A stretch of 64,000 bases of DNA, taken from Archilochus colubris. Its lineage: Eukaryota > Chordata > Aves > Apodiformes > Trochilidae. The translations under genes were made by a program, and so were the position numbers. Positions 48,961 to 61,129 of this stretch are shown here, in pieces (the stretch's first letter is position 1; each line of letters begins with the position of its first letter). Location of the stretch: assembly GCA_023079485.1 (NCBI GenBank), contig CM041084.1:105796967-105860966 (forward strand). The letters run 5' to 3'. Under the pieces are notes generated by a model. The model searched no databases, was not told where the DNA came from, and saw nothing but the letters and a program-made list of their open reading frames with translations.

Positions 48961-51929
48961 TCCAGTATTACTGCTGGCATGTGCAACTCTAAAAAAAAAT
49001 TCCTAGTTTAAAATATTTCAGCATCTGGACACCCTCAATAAGTAGGTCCACTGCAGCTTACTGTCACGGGCCACTGATGGCAGGCTGTCAAGACAAGAGT
49101 AAAGCTGTGTTCTGTATTTTGTACCCCAGACACGTAGTGAAACTATGATCAGTTCTTGACCACTGGGCACATAATGTGTTTGTTAAACTTTTTTTCCACC
49201 ACTCAGATTCTCTGCACATGTAAAAGTTGTCTTCTGGTCATGTCAAGGACCCCTCAACTCTGGCAGTGCTGAGCAAGGAAGCAGCCTAAGTTCCTCCAGG
49301 TGTCACAAATGAAATGTTTCCCCATTGCTTGCGCTTTCAGGGGCTAAGCTAAAGGGAAGTCTCAGAGCAATGCTCATTTTTGACCCTGTGATTTTGTTGT
49401 TAGATCACATGTGGGAGACCTTAAACATGGGAGACCATTTTTCCCTCCCCCACTGAAGGGTGATGGAGATGTCCTGCTCCATGGGAATTCCCTACCTACC
49501 ACAGTGTCCTCACACAGGATGCTTCTAACCTCTTCTGTCTACAGCCACAGGAAACTGGCTGTAGCACTTAGATGAATTTCCAAGGAAAAGAAAGAACAGA
49601 ATTACCAAATAATAAAAGTATTAGGCCCTAAGTGCAGTGAAAAATAAGCACAAAGACCTCAGTGAATTCCAAAGTTACCTAGAAAGAGTACTGAGAGCAA
49701 GGGATTGACTTACAGTATTCAAAGCCATGTGCTAACACCAGAACGTTCTTCTACACTACAGGCTGAAAATGTCAAGTATTTAGGAAGTATTACAGGAACT
49801 TTTCACCATCTGTAAGTTTGCTGATTTGCTTGTTTTGCTTCCTCAGAATAGAACAAAAATCACTAAAAACCCCAAACTAACTTTTTTTTTGAGAACTGAA
49901 CTGTATTGCTCTTTTGTTCATAAAGCAGATATTAATTTAAAGAATATAAATAGCACAATAACCATTAAAATTAAATCTTGAGCACTATTGAATCTTAAGC
50001 ACTATTTTTGTACTGCCTTGATTAAATACAACTGCATTTTAATTAACTTTTCATATAGTAGTCATTTTACAGTTTTTCTCCTTCTATAAGAGGAAACGAA
50101 TGTCTTCTTTCAGACATTTGTTTTTAGGGCAAATAATGCTCATCACTTCATTTTTTAAAAAAGTGAAAAACAAAATCTGCACAAACCACTGAATGTCTCA
50201 GTTGTGTTAGACAAAATCAGCCATCAGGTTTAAAGTTCACTTGCATGGATAGTCCCCAAGTTGATGCCTGTAGTGTTTTTATTGCTGACTCTTAAGTCCT
50301 ACTGGAAGGGCCACTTGTCGAAGATGCTACACCACTTGCTGCTGAGTTGTGTTGATGGATTGTGTGAGTGCTCCTCCATGTAAAATCAGGTTACCAGCCA
50401 AGTGATTTGCCCAGCATTGGTACAATGAAAAGTTAGCTGGAATGTTAGCACCTGCTGCCCTCTACCTGCTTCATTTAAAATGCCTAAGCAGCAAAAAACC
50501 AGAGAATACTTAACTTTCAAATTTTTAAAATTTTCAGTCTTATAATTAAGCTGGTCAAACTCTTATTATAACAGATTTCAATCTATTGATTTTTAATTAC
50601 AAGAGTAAGAAGTGTTATTCACCTCTAGGTAGCAAGCCAAACAAGGGAATTGCATTACCAAATGTTCAGATATTTATTTATTGCACAATTTTATCCTGTT
50701 TTCAGAAAACCTAATTAAATATCCCTTGACAACATTCAGTGGGACTGTGAATTCAGATATACAACTTACCTTTCCAGGAAACGTGGTGGGAGCTACACTG
50801 CAGTGAAGTTCATGACACAGAGTGAAAAAAAGAATTTCAACTTGTAAATCTCTGTCCTGCAATATGATCTGTGCTCTGAAGCACTCACACAGGCCATCTG
50901 AGCACCAGCCACATACTACAGAAGGGCATACCCTGGTGTCTGCACAGATAACACCATGCCATAAAGGACAAAGTCCCTGTAAGTCATAGCAGATAGCCAG
51001 CACCATGAATGAGGACTCAGAAAAAAGTTGTCTGAATAGTCTTAACCTGCCATCCAGCCTAAGTGATACTACTGTAACCCACAGTTATTGTGTCTGACTT
51101 GCATTCTAAATTCTAAATTCACCCAAGAGAATTGTTCAAAAGTCCTTAACTATAGGGAATCAACAGAAAAATCCCTTCTTTTGTTTTTTTGCTAGGGGGT
51201 ACACATATGCACTAGCCTCTAGACTTTAATGCTGCTTCTGTCTGAGCTACAGAACAGGCAGTATTGCCATGGGACAGAAGCCATGTAGAAGGGCACTAAA
51301 AGAGCCAGACCTAACTTCAAATCCATGCATGCAAAGGCTGTGCTGCAGCTGTGGATATGCATGTCCATTAATCATGTGCAATGGCTCTAAAACAGAAAAG
51401 ATTCAGGAAATTTATAACAATTTCATTATTCTACCTGCAAGTCTTCCAAAATGTACCACAGTTACATTCCCCCCAGGTGAGGCAGGAGATACAGTGAATA
51501 TGAATGCTTACTTAGGTAATTAGATACTTGAATTTGTGTTTTTGAAAATGCCTAAATTTCCAGGGTTTTGTATGCTTCCAACGAAGACTTAATTAGAGGG
51601 AATACAGTTTAAAAAGGAAAAATGCCATAAGCATTCAGCACATTAGCTCCTTGCCACTGCTGCTACTTCTTGCCAAGCTCTTTCACCAGCAGTCCAGGAG
51701 CTTCCATCCCTTCCCACTCCCAGACTCACTTAGGTTCACACCCGGAATATTTATCCCTAGCTCCACTTTCTCACTATAGCTGAATAATTTGCTAACTAAC
51801 CTGCCAGACTGCTCACAACAGCTAAAATAAAACCAAATCACACTGGACCATGGCCTTTTATGGCAAACTTTGGTTAGAAGCTGAGGGCAATGCTGTCAAC
51901 CAGATGCACTGCAACCATGTGCCATGCTT
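48961..51929. other. CHST9 intron, stretch without genes (e)
   Basis: Non-coding AT-rich DNA. A minus-strand frame of 110 codons at 50674-51006 is cysteine-rich but unlike anything I recognise, and no convincing exon boundaries are visible. Confidence 0.45.
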
Positions 51930-52120
51930 GCTGAAAGGCTGCCCAGGGAGGTTGTGGAGTCTCCTTCACTGGAGACATTCAAAACCCGCTTGGACACGTT
52001 CCTGCGCGATGTACTCTAGGTGGCCCTGCTCTGGCAGGGGGGGTTGGACTAGATGATCTTTCGAGGTCCCTTCCAACCCCTAGGATTCTATGATTCATGA
52101 TTCATGATTCTATGATTCAT
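51930..52120 (+). mobile_element. CR1 LINE 3' fragment, relatively young
   Basis: Contains GGCTGCCCAGGGAGGTTGTG near 51938, GAGTCTCCTTCACTGGAGAC near 51957, ATTCAAAACCCGCTTGGACA near 51977, a CCTGCGCGATGTACTCTAGG block near 52001, GGTTGGACTAGATGATCTTT near 52042, CGAGGTCCCTTCCAACCCC, and a tail of ATTCTATG/ATTCATG repeats to about 52120. The match to the young bird CR1 form is close along its whole length, so it inserted later than the other copies. Confidence 0.95.
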
Positions 52121-53251
52121 GTGTAAATTAATACTTGCATTCTGAATATCTCAGCATTAAGCTGGCCTGACAAGACGTTGTCCCCAGGTGCCTTTTTTTG
52201 CTCTCTGTGATTGGCAGTAACAGACAGAAAAAAATAAATACAGCAAACCCCACCCACCTGGGACACCCCTTGGCTCGTTTTCCAGCCCACTGTGATTGTT
52301 TATCCATCAGAGAGGTACAGTGAAAAGGGGTCCCAGGGCAAATTCTCACAGGGATTAAGCCAGCAGGGCAAAATGCATTATTTCTCAACAGAAAGCTTTA
52401 CAGGTGTACCAGGAACTGCCAATATGCCTTCGTGTGGCCAGGCTGCCAGCAAACCTTAAGCATCCCATCAGCAGATCACTTGGGGATGTCAGAGTACCAC
52501 AAAACAAACCACCAGAGCATAATAAAATGAGATGGTACACACCATCAAGTGCCAACTCTTTTAAACTCTTTTATAAAAGGGCACTCCAGCTGGTATCCTA
52601 GGTGCTTCAAGACTGGTATGTGTAAATGAGTGCTCTGGTTTTGTTTGCTTTTAACACCAGGAGGTTTTGCACTTACAAAATTAGAGCAGAGACATTTTAA
52701 TACTCCAGAAATGTATCTGTGTTTGTGATTGTTCTCCCCCCCTACTGCTAAATATGATCATTTGTTACACATCAGGTTTTATTAATTAGATTAATAATAA
52801 CTGAGCAGCCACTTGGTATATTTTTAGCCTGAGTGGTTTTTGTGCTAATTCCTGTACTCTGCAATCTGTATTTAGACTTTCTGCTTTATTCCCCGTCCCA
52901 GAGGAAATGTTTCATGGAAGATCTTTTCCCTGAAACTCTTCTGTGTTTGCAGGTATTTACAGATATACATGCATACTCTTAAACCAATTAAAAAAAATCA
53001 ATGATATTTTTATGAGATATTATAGATGCTTTTACAAAACAACTCCAACCCAAACAGGGCTAATTTTGTGTGACTAAGTGCCCCCTAGTGACAAAGTTCA
53101 AATCCAAGTAACTTTAACAGTCACTCCAAGCCTCAGATAGTGTTGGTTTTCAGAATCATAAACCTTTCTGCTGTTTGTATATTTAAAGTAAAAATAAAGC
53201 AAAGCAGACAACCACAATTAATTAAAAAAAAGAAAATTCAAAAATTCTCTC
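52121..53251. other. Intronic stretch, no feature seen
   Basis: AT-rich, non-coding. No element or gene recognised. Confidence 0.4.
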
Positions 53252-53272
53252 TTTTTTTTTTTTTTTTTTTTT
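53252..53272 (+). repeat. Poly-T run
   Basis: Twenty-one T in a row preceded by CTCTC. Simple repeat. Confidence 0.9.
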
Positions 53273-53439
53273 AGCCTAACTCAGCCATATTTATTGAAAC
53301 ATGACTACAAATGCTTCAGTCTTTTCTTGCACTGGTAGCATCAAAGTCAATGTCAATATTCCTACAACCCAAGAGAAGAGCCCAGTCAGGTCCATGGTGA
53401 GTTGTTTAAACTACACAAATCCAGTGAACTGATACATTA

Positions 53440-53912
53440 AGAACCACAGAACAGTTTGGGTTGTTAGGGACATTGAAGATCATCCAGTTCCAATCCCTGG
53501 CCATGGGCAGGGACACCTCCCACTAGACCAGGCTGCTCAAGGCCCCATTCAGCCTGGCCTTGAACACTTCCAGGGTGGGGGCAGCCACAGCTTCTTTGGG
53601 CAACCTGTGCCAGTGTCTCACCACCCTCACAGGAAAGAATTTTTTTCTGATGTCTATTCTAAACCTATCCTCTTTCAGCTTGAAAATATTACTCATTATT
53701 CTATAACTACATCGCCCTGTAAAATGTCCCTTTCCAGCTTCTCTTCAGTTACTGCAAGGACACTATAAAGTCTCCTCGGAGCCTACTCCAGGCTGAACAA
53801 CCCCAACTCTCTCAGCCTGTCTTCACAGGAGAGGTGTTCCAAACCTCTGATCATCTTTATAGCCTTCCTCTGGACTCGCTCCAACAACTCCATGACCTTC
53901 TTATGTTGGGAG
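53440..53912 (-). mobile_element. CR1 LINE 3' fragment, inverted, ~470 bp
   Basis: On the plus strand the reverse-complement landmarks are all present: ACAGAACAGTTTGGG near 53447, GGCCATGGGCAGGGACACCT near 53499, a TAGACCAGGCTGCTCAAGGC block near 53524, CTTGAACACTTCCAGGGTGG near 53558, CAGTGTCTCACCACCCTCAC near 53611, a CCAGGCTGAACAACCCCAAC block near 53789, TCTGGACTCGCTCCAACAAC near 53870 and CTTCTTATGTTGGG near 53898. It is one of the most complete 3' regions in the window, 5'-truncated. Confidence 0.95.
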
Positions 53913-56900
53913 TGCCCTAGAAGCAACTCCTGCTACTTCTAAGAGCTGTCTGCCACCAAGTGATGATGCTACAAAATTAGAAGCAAAAGTTAACTCCATG
54001 CCAGCCCTGCAACCTTTTCCTCTGGGTCATCTTTTAAAAGAGCAACAACAATTAATTTAAGCAATACTGTTGTCTGCTATGATTTTATTTTAAATAGAAA
54101 GTCACTTCAGTGAAAATTTTTTTTTGCCTCCACACTCGATAAGCATGAATTATATTTTCCATATTCTCTAATGAAGTAACAGCCATATCACATTTATTTT
54201 GTCTGCAGTACTCACTGTCTTTGCACTATTATAATTGAAGATGTTTTCTAGAAAAGTAGTTTGCTTGTGTCCTCACAAGTTGTTGTAAAACTGGGGTTTT
54301 AGTCAAAAGTACTCCTAAATTCCCCTGGAATATTAAAAGGCAGGATTAAAATACAGCTTTTCAATCAGCAATTTCTTACGGAATACAAAGAAGAGTTTGT
54401 AAGTTCAAATCTCCTAAGGAAATTTTTCTTCCTTAAAAACCACAGTATTGCAATGCTCTTAGATGCAATTTTACCTTTCAGATTATTGTCAAAAAAGTGT
54501 AGTTTTATCATTACTACCTCTGCTCAAGTTTTATCAGAGTACTTACATTGCTGTCCCTTTGTTCCTATGCAGCATTGGCTAATGTTTTATCACCAGCCTG
54601 TAATACCAAGGACTGTAAATGCAGAGTAGGTATCTTCCCAGGGGAAGAAATAAATTGCCTTTTAGTATTTTCTCAATCATGACAGAAAAATCTAGTGCCT
54701 TCTTAAGACTAATAAATGTAGACAAGGAACATGCTACTCTTACACTTTCATGAGACAGAAAGCTCTGCAGTTCAGTGTCTGTGGAAATTTCTTCTGAACG
54801 TATTAAAATGTTCTTAGGGCTCTACAAAAGCCCTGCTCGTAAAACAAAACAAAAAACCCCACCCTAGGATAGTTAAAATTAGTACATCAGAAATAAAACA
54901 TGCATTTCAGCATATATTAAGTGACAGGTCTCAGAAATTCCACTGCCACGCACGCATTGACAAAGCAGCAAGAACACACGCAGTTCACTAAACCCACTCA
55001 AGTGTGCTTGCTCTTCCTGGCATTATTCATAATTGAAACATTTCAATTTTAGTTAACTGAGGAAAAAAAAAAAGAACCTAAGCAACAAATACCTAATTTA
55101 AAAGTAAAACAAGGAAATTAGTTCTGTGTTTCTGGATTATAATCCCACAGGGCCTTCAACTAGCTACTTGAAGCCTCAGGGGGTTTGATTTAATAAAAAA
55201 AGTGTTTTTATAAAACAGAGGCAATACAGCCCACTCGAACAGAAACTTTTGCAGATACAGATCTCTTAAATATTTTTCCAGTATTCCATAAAAAACAAGG
55301 CAGAAAACCAATAAAAAGTCTCAATTTATATTTTATACATATACCTTGAAAATGTCATACCTTAAATATGAATGCTCATAAATAGGTATAAGGAACAGAC
55401 TTTACCACATATAGGCTTCAGGTCAGGACTTCACAGAGGCAAAATCCATTGTTTGTAGCAAAAAGCAGAGTAAGAACGGTGTATCCTGTAGGATATAGAT
55501 CTGAGATGACAGATGGCAGTATGAGGCAGACAGTCACATCCAACTTGTTCACCTGCTTTAACCACAGAAGTTCTCTGCCAAGCACCTCCACAGCCCCTAC
55601 ATGGTCAGGGTACTTCATCTGGACAGCCCATATGAAAGGAGACAAAATAACCCCATTTCTTACAATGAAAATGAATGGCTGAAATTTAGTATTTTACATT
55701 TCCGACTCAGCATTTAGAGGTGTGCACATCACAAGCTCTGACCCAGGTTCATTGTTACTCTACATTTAATTTGATTTGATTTGATTCACAGAGATGACCA
55801 TAGACAAAATGCATGCCCCTGCTCTTGGTCTGTTTGGGTGGCTCATTGGGGCTCCACATGGTTGTTCTCAGACACAGGTCCACCCTCTGAAATGAAAAAG
55901 CACACCCTGCAAGAATGGACTCTACAATGCCCATAAGCCTCGTCTCTCTCAATATTTTGCACCACAGCCCAGGGCACAGATACTTTTTAGGCAGAGCTGC
56001 CTGCACTTTTCCTAAAGCCTTGCTACATTTCAGTGCCATTCCCAGAAACCTCACAAGCTTTCCTCCATGCTTTGGTCTCCAACAGACAAGCATGATTAAT
56101 TTTCATTTTTTAAAAAACTATTCTGAGATCTCATTAGAGTATTACATAAGCAAAACTGAGAGAGCTCTGGGGGAAGGGACTACAAATTCTTGCTTTTTTC
56201 ATCTATTCTTCCCTTGGGAATCTTTTTTGGCTACCTGCTAAAGACCGGGCAACTGCACTCAGCAGATTTGCTGCCTGGCCTCACAGAGTCTGTTATCACT
56301 GGGCAAACAAGCAACCAGATTATCTCCTGTTTATATAAAATCATGTGAAAGCTATTTCAGTGCAATACCAGATGCAGAAGGAAACTGTTCTTCTGGGCTG
56401 GAGTTGCAATGTAGCTCTGTGCTGTTTCCATTACATTTTGTTAAGGTGTACAAAAAGGAAGCAAAATCCCAGCAAGCTCCTTACAGAGATCCTAGTTTCC
56501 TTAAAAACCTAGTGTAGCTTCTATATCATCTCTTTTTTTAAATTAACATTTTCATGATTTCTAGAGTGACTCAAAAGAGCAGTGGAGACTTATATTTGTG
56601 TGATGAAGAATTGATTTTTACCTAAAAATGAGGTTGTAGCAACACAACCTGATCAGTTCCATAGAGCCAGAAAACAAACCTCAAACAGTTAGCATGTTAA
56701 AAAAAATTCCATCTTTCAAGTTTTGAAAACGAATTACTATTTTTATCCTGTAATACAGCAGTATCAGCAAGACTTTACCCAGATGCCTACATCCCGTTTT
56801 GATTTTTTCATTCAGGAGCACAAATCGCTCTGAAAACCAAAGCAGCTAAAATAGTTGCTGTTCCATTGCTTAAGTAGATCCAGCTATAAAATAAATAAAA

Positions 56901-57273
56901 TAAAATATTCTGAGAAGTCTATACATGCCTAAAGTCCACACCTGCATAAATCAAAAAGACAGGTGAAAGTCATTCTAGTCATTTAATAGCGACGTGGTAT
57001 AAGAAAGGGGACAAAAAAAATTGTCTTGAATTTTGCTCTCTCCCTTCATAAAACCATCCTCACGAATTGAAACAGCAGGAGGTTTGCCACTGCAAAGCCG
57101 GAGGAATAGCTAGGTGCCATGGCTACAGTACACCAGCAAGGGGAGTAGTAACACTTTGAGAACTTTTGTCTTCGGCAGTAAACTATAGGTAAATGTGATC
57201 ATGTAAACAGTACCGATGCTGGGCTGTATAAGAGAGTGGAAGGGATATTTATTCTACTAAAAGACTGAGAAGT
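53913..57273. other. CHST9 intron, stretch without genes (f)
   Basis: AT-rich non-coding sequence with a short AATAA-type run near 56886-56909. Opposed open frames at 55418-55682 and 55755-56241 overlap each other and look like chance. Confidence 0.45.
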
Positions 57274-57276
57274 AAA

Positions 57277-57307
<31 letters not shown>

Positions 57308-57344
57308 CAAAAAACCAACAACAACCAACCAAACAAACAAAAAA
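57274..57344 (+). repeat. (AAAAC)n microsatellite
   Basis: AAAAC/AAAC units over about 70 bases, reverse-complement type of the TTTTG tracts at 5572 and 43964. Confidence 0.88.
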
Positions 57345-58714
57345 TACCAACAATTATTTGCTTTTGAAAAGAAGGTGGAAGCGGACATAATCTCAGAGGA
57401 GCCCAATGTGCCACCTAAAACCAAACTCGGGGGAACAAGATAAAACCCTCTCAAATTTGAGACTCTTATTTCTAATGCATTTTATCCCTTACATTTCCAT
57501 GGGAAAGAGAAACACTTTCTACCTTTACGAAGAAAATAACCGTGTGGCACGGCTGGGGCTGGTAGGGAAGGAGGGCTGGGGCATTCTCAAGCCTGGACTG
57601 CAACCCCTTGTAAGGAAAACACGGAGGGGAATCTCTTGAAGCAAGCAGGCTGTCTCTGCCAGGTTTCCTAGTTAGAGAGAGGCAGGTAAGTGGACAGACA
57701 CTTGGACAGAAGAGCAGATTTTGAAACAAGTGCCAGCAGGCTGCTGCTCTTAATGCTTGCTGCCTCTTCGCCCCATCACACCTGCTCTTTGCATTCAATC
57801 CTATGGGTTTGGAATGTAAAGATCACCCTGAGCAGGGGCACTGCCCAGCACAGGTAAAACCCAGCCTCTGGGGAGTGGAGGAGCTCAGGTCCCTAGAAGC
57901 AAAAGGCTGCACCAGAGAAGCAAAGCTGAGAAGCTGCTACCAGTACCTAGGTTGTATCTGCAGCTAAGGTTCCCAAATTCTCACCTTTTTTACAGCACTG
58001 TGAGATCTTTAGAAAGGAACAAGAACTCCTCTCCCTCCCAAATGCTGCAGCTTTGTAAAAACTGCTACCCAAGTAGGCAACCAAAGCATTTAATCAACTT
58101 GTAAATACCCAAGTGTGAAGACATCCTAAGTACTAATCATGAAATTACTATGCATGACAAAACTCAGAAAGGTGTTTTGATGTAATTGTGCATAATTTAC
58201 TCAAAAAAAGCAAGAGGAGTTATATTTGGATATAGAAGAAAGAGGTCAATTTGATGAGGGGGAAAAGATGCTGTCATTTTTACTACTCTGATAGAGAAAT
58301 TCTTCACTCAGTGTAAGAATATTAAGATATGGCTTTTCCAATGTGATCCCAAGGGGACCAAGCCATCACAAACAGAAGAACTGATGTTCCGGAGCCAATT
58401 TTTAAACAAAATACAGCCACCTATATTACCTTGAAGCAGACTGACGAACTGCTGTGTGTTTCAGCCATTAGAGGCAAAGACCTGTATCTTACAGTCTCAG
58501 AGTACAGTTATTAAAATAAAGCAATATAAAGTTGTCCTTCCTTCTCATAAGATGGAATAGCAACATTTAGTTAAAAAGCAAAGCAAAACAAAACCCTCAG
58601 ATGCTCTCAGCAATTTCCTAATGATTTCCTAACACTTCTGAAAAACAGTTTCAGCAAATATCAGTGGATGCTGATGGGGTCAGCTCCAGGCTTGGACAGG
58701 TTTTGTTTGTTTTT
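57345..58714. other. Intronic stretch, no feature seen
   Basis: Slightly GC-richer around 57550-57950 but with no recognisable gene or repeat. Confidence 0.4.
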
Positions 58715-58881
58715 CTCTAGATGTCTGCTCAGAGAAGATGTGGAGTTGCCTTCTCTGGAGATACTCAAAACCTGCCTGGATGTGATTCTCTGCAACCTGC
58801 TCTAAGTAAACTGGCTTTAGCTGGTGGGTTGTACTAGATGATCTCCAGAGGTCCTTCTAACCCTTACCATTCTGTGATTCT
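58715..58881 (+). mobile_element. CR1 LINE 3' fragment
   Basis: Plus-strand end of the same subfamily as 51930-52120, but more diverged: GATGTGGAGTTGCCTTCTCT near 58737, GGAGATACTCAAAACCTGCC near 58757, CTAGATGATCTCCAGAGGTC near 58832, and a CTTCTAACCC...CATTCTGTGATTC terminus. Confidence 0.9.
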
Positions 58882-61097
58882 TCTGTGTGGGGCAGAAGAT
58901 GGCATCCATCCTTGATACACTGCAACTGAGACAGGAGAGGCTGTGTGACCTCCCCAGAGCCTCCCAGCACAGGCTTCCAGATACACAGAGACTCTCCTGG
59001 CTAAAGGGCTGTTCAGCTAAGCAAGCCTGGGTATCAATTTCCAATACCAGTTGAAAGGATGTGTGGGTAGAGGAGTCTGAAGGTCTGTCCACACCTGTCA
59101 GGTCATCCTGTGTCCTCCTGCACTCTGTCAGCAGGGTATCAACCATGAAAAAGAGTCATGAGCCTCCTCCTGCAGCACTCAAGAGCAGGCTTTGCCCTCC
59201 TTTTGTACCCTTCCTTTAGTTAACACCAATACCAAACACAATGAAATCTAAACCCTTTAGAAGGTAGAAAAACAGCAGAGAAAATGGCTTGCAACATCAG
59301 GACTTGTGTGACAGAGAAGGGAGAGAAGCTTTGACATAAAGTGCCCTCCACCACGAAGAGCTTCCCACGCTGTGGGGGTCCGAGCAATGTTCTCTGACAC
59401 TATCCTGAGTATATCACTTCTTTGGGCTTAATTTTTGGGTCAAAAGTAAACAGGAGAAGAGAAAACCGTTGTCCTAATACCAGGACTAATGTCTTTTCCG
59501 AGTAAATGAGTTTAAAAAGGATGCAGAGAGCATAGAAGCTATTGTAAGAAACTGCCTTGCTGCTAATGCAAATGTTCCTGCTTTCTTCCAGACTCTAGCA
59601 CTTGACCTTTGATGCATACCTTTCCATGAAAATATTCTTACCATCTCACAATTTAAATTCCTTTAGATTCGCTTTAAATAAGCCAAGTAAATTGCATTAG
59701 CATAAACACATCATCTTAAGAGGCAGGCTCTTCAACAGGTTGTTTTCAATGCACACAGATTGCAAAAATATGAGGATGGCCTTAAAGACCAGTTTCCAAA
59801 CTTGTCTAGATTGCAACTGGGCCACTAGCTCTTCTAAAAATAGTAAAGTGGGTGTATTTTTCCACTGAAGGTGGAAAGTTTTTCAGCTTTTGGAGACTAA
59901 AATGTAATTCATTTTTTTAAAGACTTCTGGAAACATAATTAATTTTGGTTTATTTAGAAAAAGGTAGTAACAGGATATCTTTTCTAAGAACCAAGTATGT
60001 GTAGGTGCAAAGTTCTCTATACAGGTGTGATATATACCTCAGCTCTGCCTAAGTTCATACAGACTCCAGTCACAATCTAAAATAGATCCCAGAATATTTC
60101 CATAACCAGAGAAGGTTTGCTTTTTACCTGAAAGGATGGTGGCTTTAGACACTGTGCTACGTGATTTTACCTCAACAGCCTCATCACAAACACTCCACTG
60201 CCTTTTGCAGATACCACTTTGGACACCTCTGGCCATGGGCCTTTCTGGGTCAGCCCAGCCCAGCCAATCCCATGCCCCTGCATGGAAAACACAGGGCTTT
60301 ACCCCAGATCCAAATCTGGTAATTCTTCTTTTTGCCCATTTCTATCTTCCCAATATTCAGTCTATCACAAGCAGGCTCATATAGACCCAGTTTTCCCTGT
60401 GTTCTTCATCCTTATGTGCATAAACCTGAAAGCAAAATGGAATTTGCAAAAACAGAAAAAATACTCAAACTCATAAAAAAGATTGAACAATGAAGAAAAG
60501 TGCTCTGGGATGAAGATGTAATATGAAAATGAGCACAGCCATGGCTGGCTTTTCATCTTTCCATCATCATAAGAAGGAGCCTTCTATCTATGGAGTTTGC
60601 ATATATGTGCCTTATCTTTTTCCTTCGTCTTCAAGGTGGCAGAAAAATTCATCTCTAACCTCTTACCTGCTAGACAAAAATCCAGAATAAATAGATTGAA
60701 TGAAAAATTTATTTTAAAAATATTATTATCAAGAAAGTTTCTAATTATCAGTTATTATAGAGTGCCAAGAAACACTTTTGCCATCCTGGGAAAATATTTG
60801 AGGTTTTTCAAAAACTATTCTGCTCCAAATCAGGAAGACTCTAACATTACAATGATTTTATAAAAATAAAAAAACCACTTTTGACTAGCAGTAACTTCCA
60901 AATAACTTCAAAATGTTTTGTCCTTTTTCTAGGCTGTGGACTCTTGACAAATTCAGAATAACTCACAAAGCATCCTTTCATGCAGATGTCAAAATAATAA
61001 TGTCAACACAATTCTCCAAAGAAATGTACTTAAATAGAAAATTCATTTGAAACTTTATTTCCCACACACTGTTTCACAGTTGTACTGAATCAGCATT

Positions 61098-61129
61098 TCT
61101 TTCTGACAGAGAATATTCTGTCAGAAAGA
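61098..61129. repeat. Perfect 12-bp inverted repeat, 8-base spacer
   Basis: TCTTTCTGACAG (61098-61109) is the exact reverse complement of CTGTCAGAAAGA (61118-61129). The spacer overlaps a separate 10-base palindrome, AGAATATTCT (61110-61119). Confidence 0.8.

Noticed and set aside
50674..51006. 110-codon cysteine-containing minus-strand frame
   Set aside because: No recognised homology or splice signals; most likely chance.
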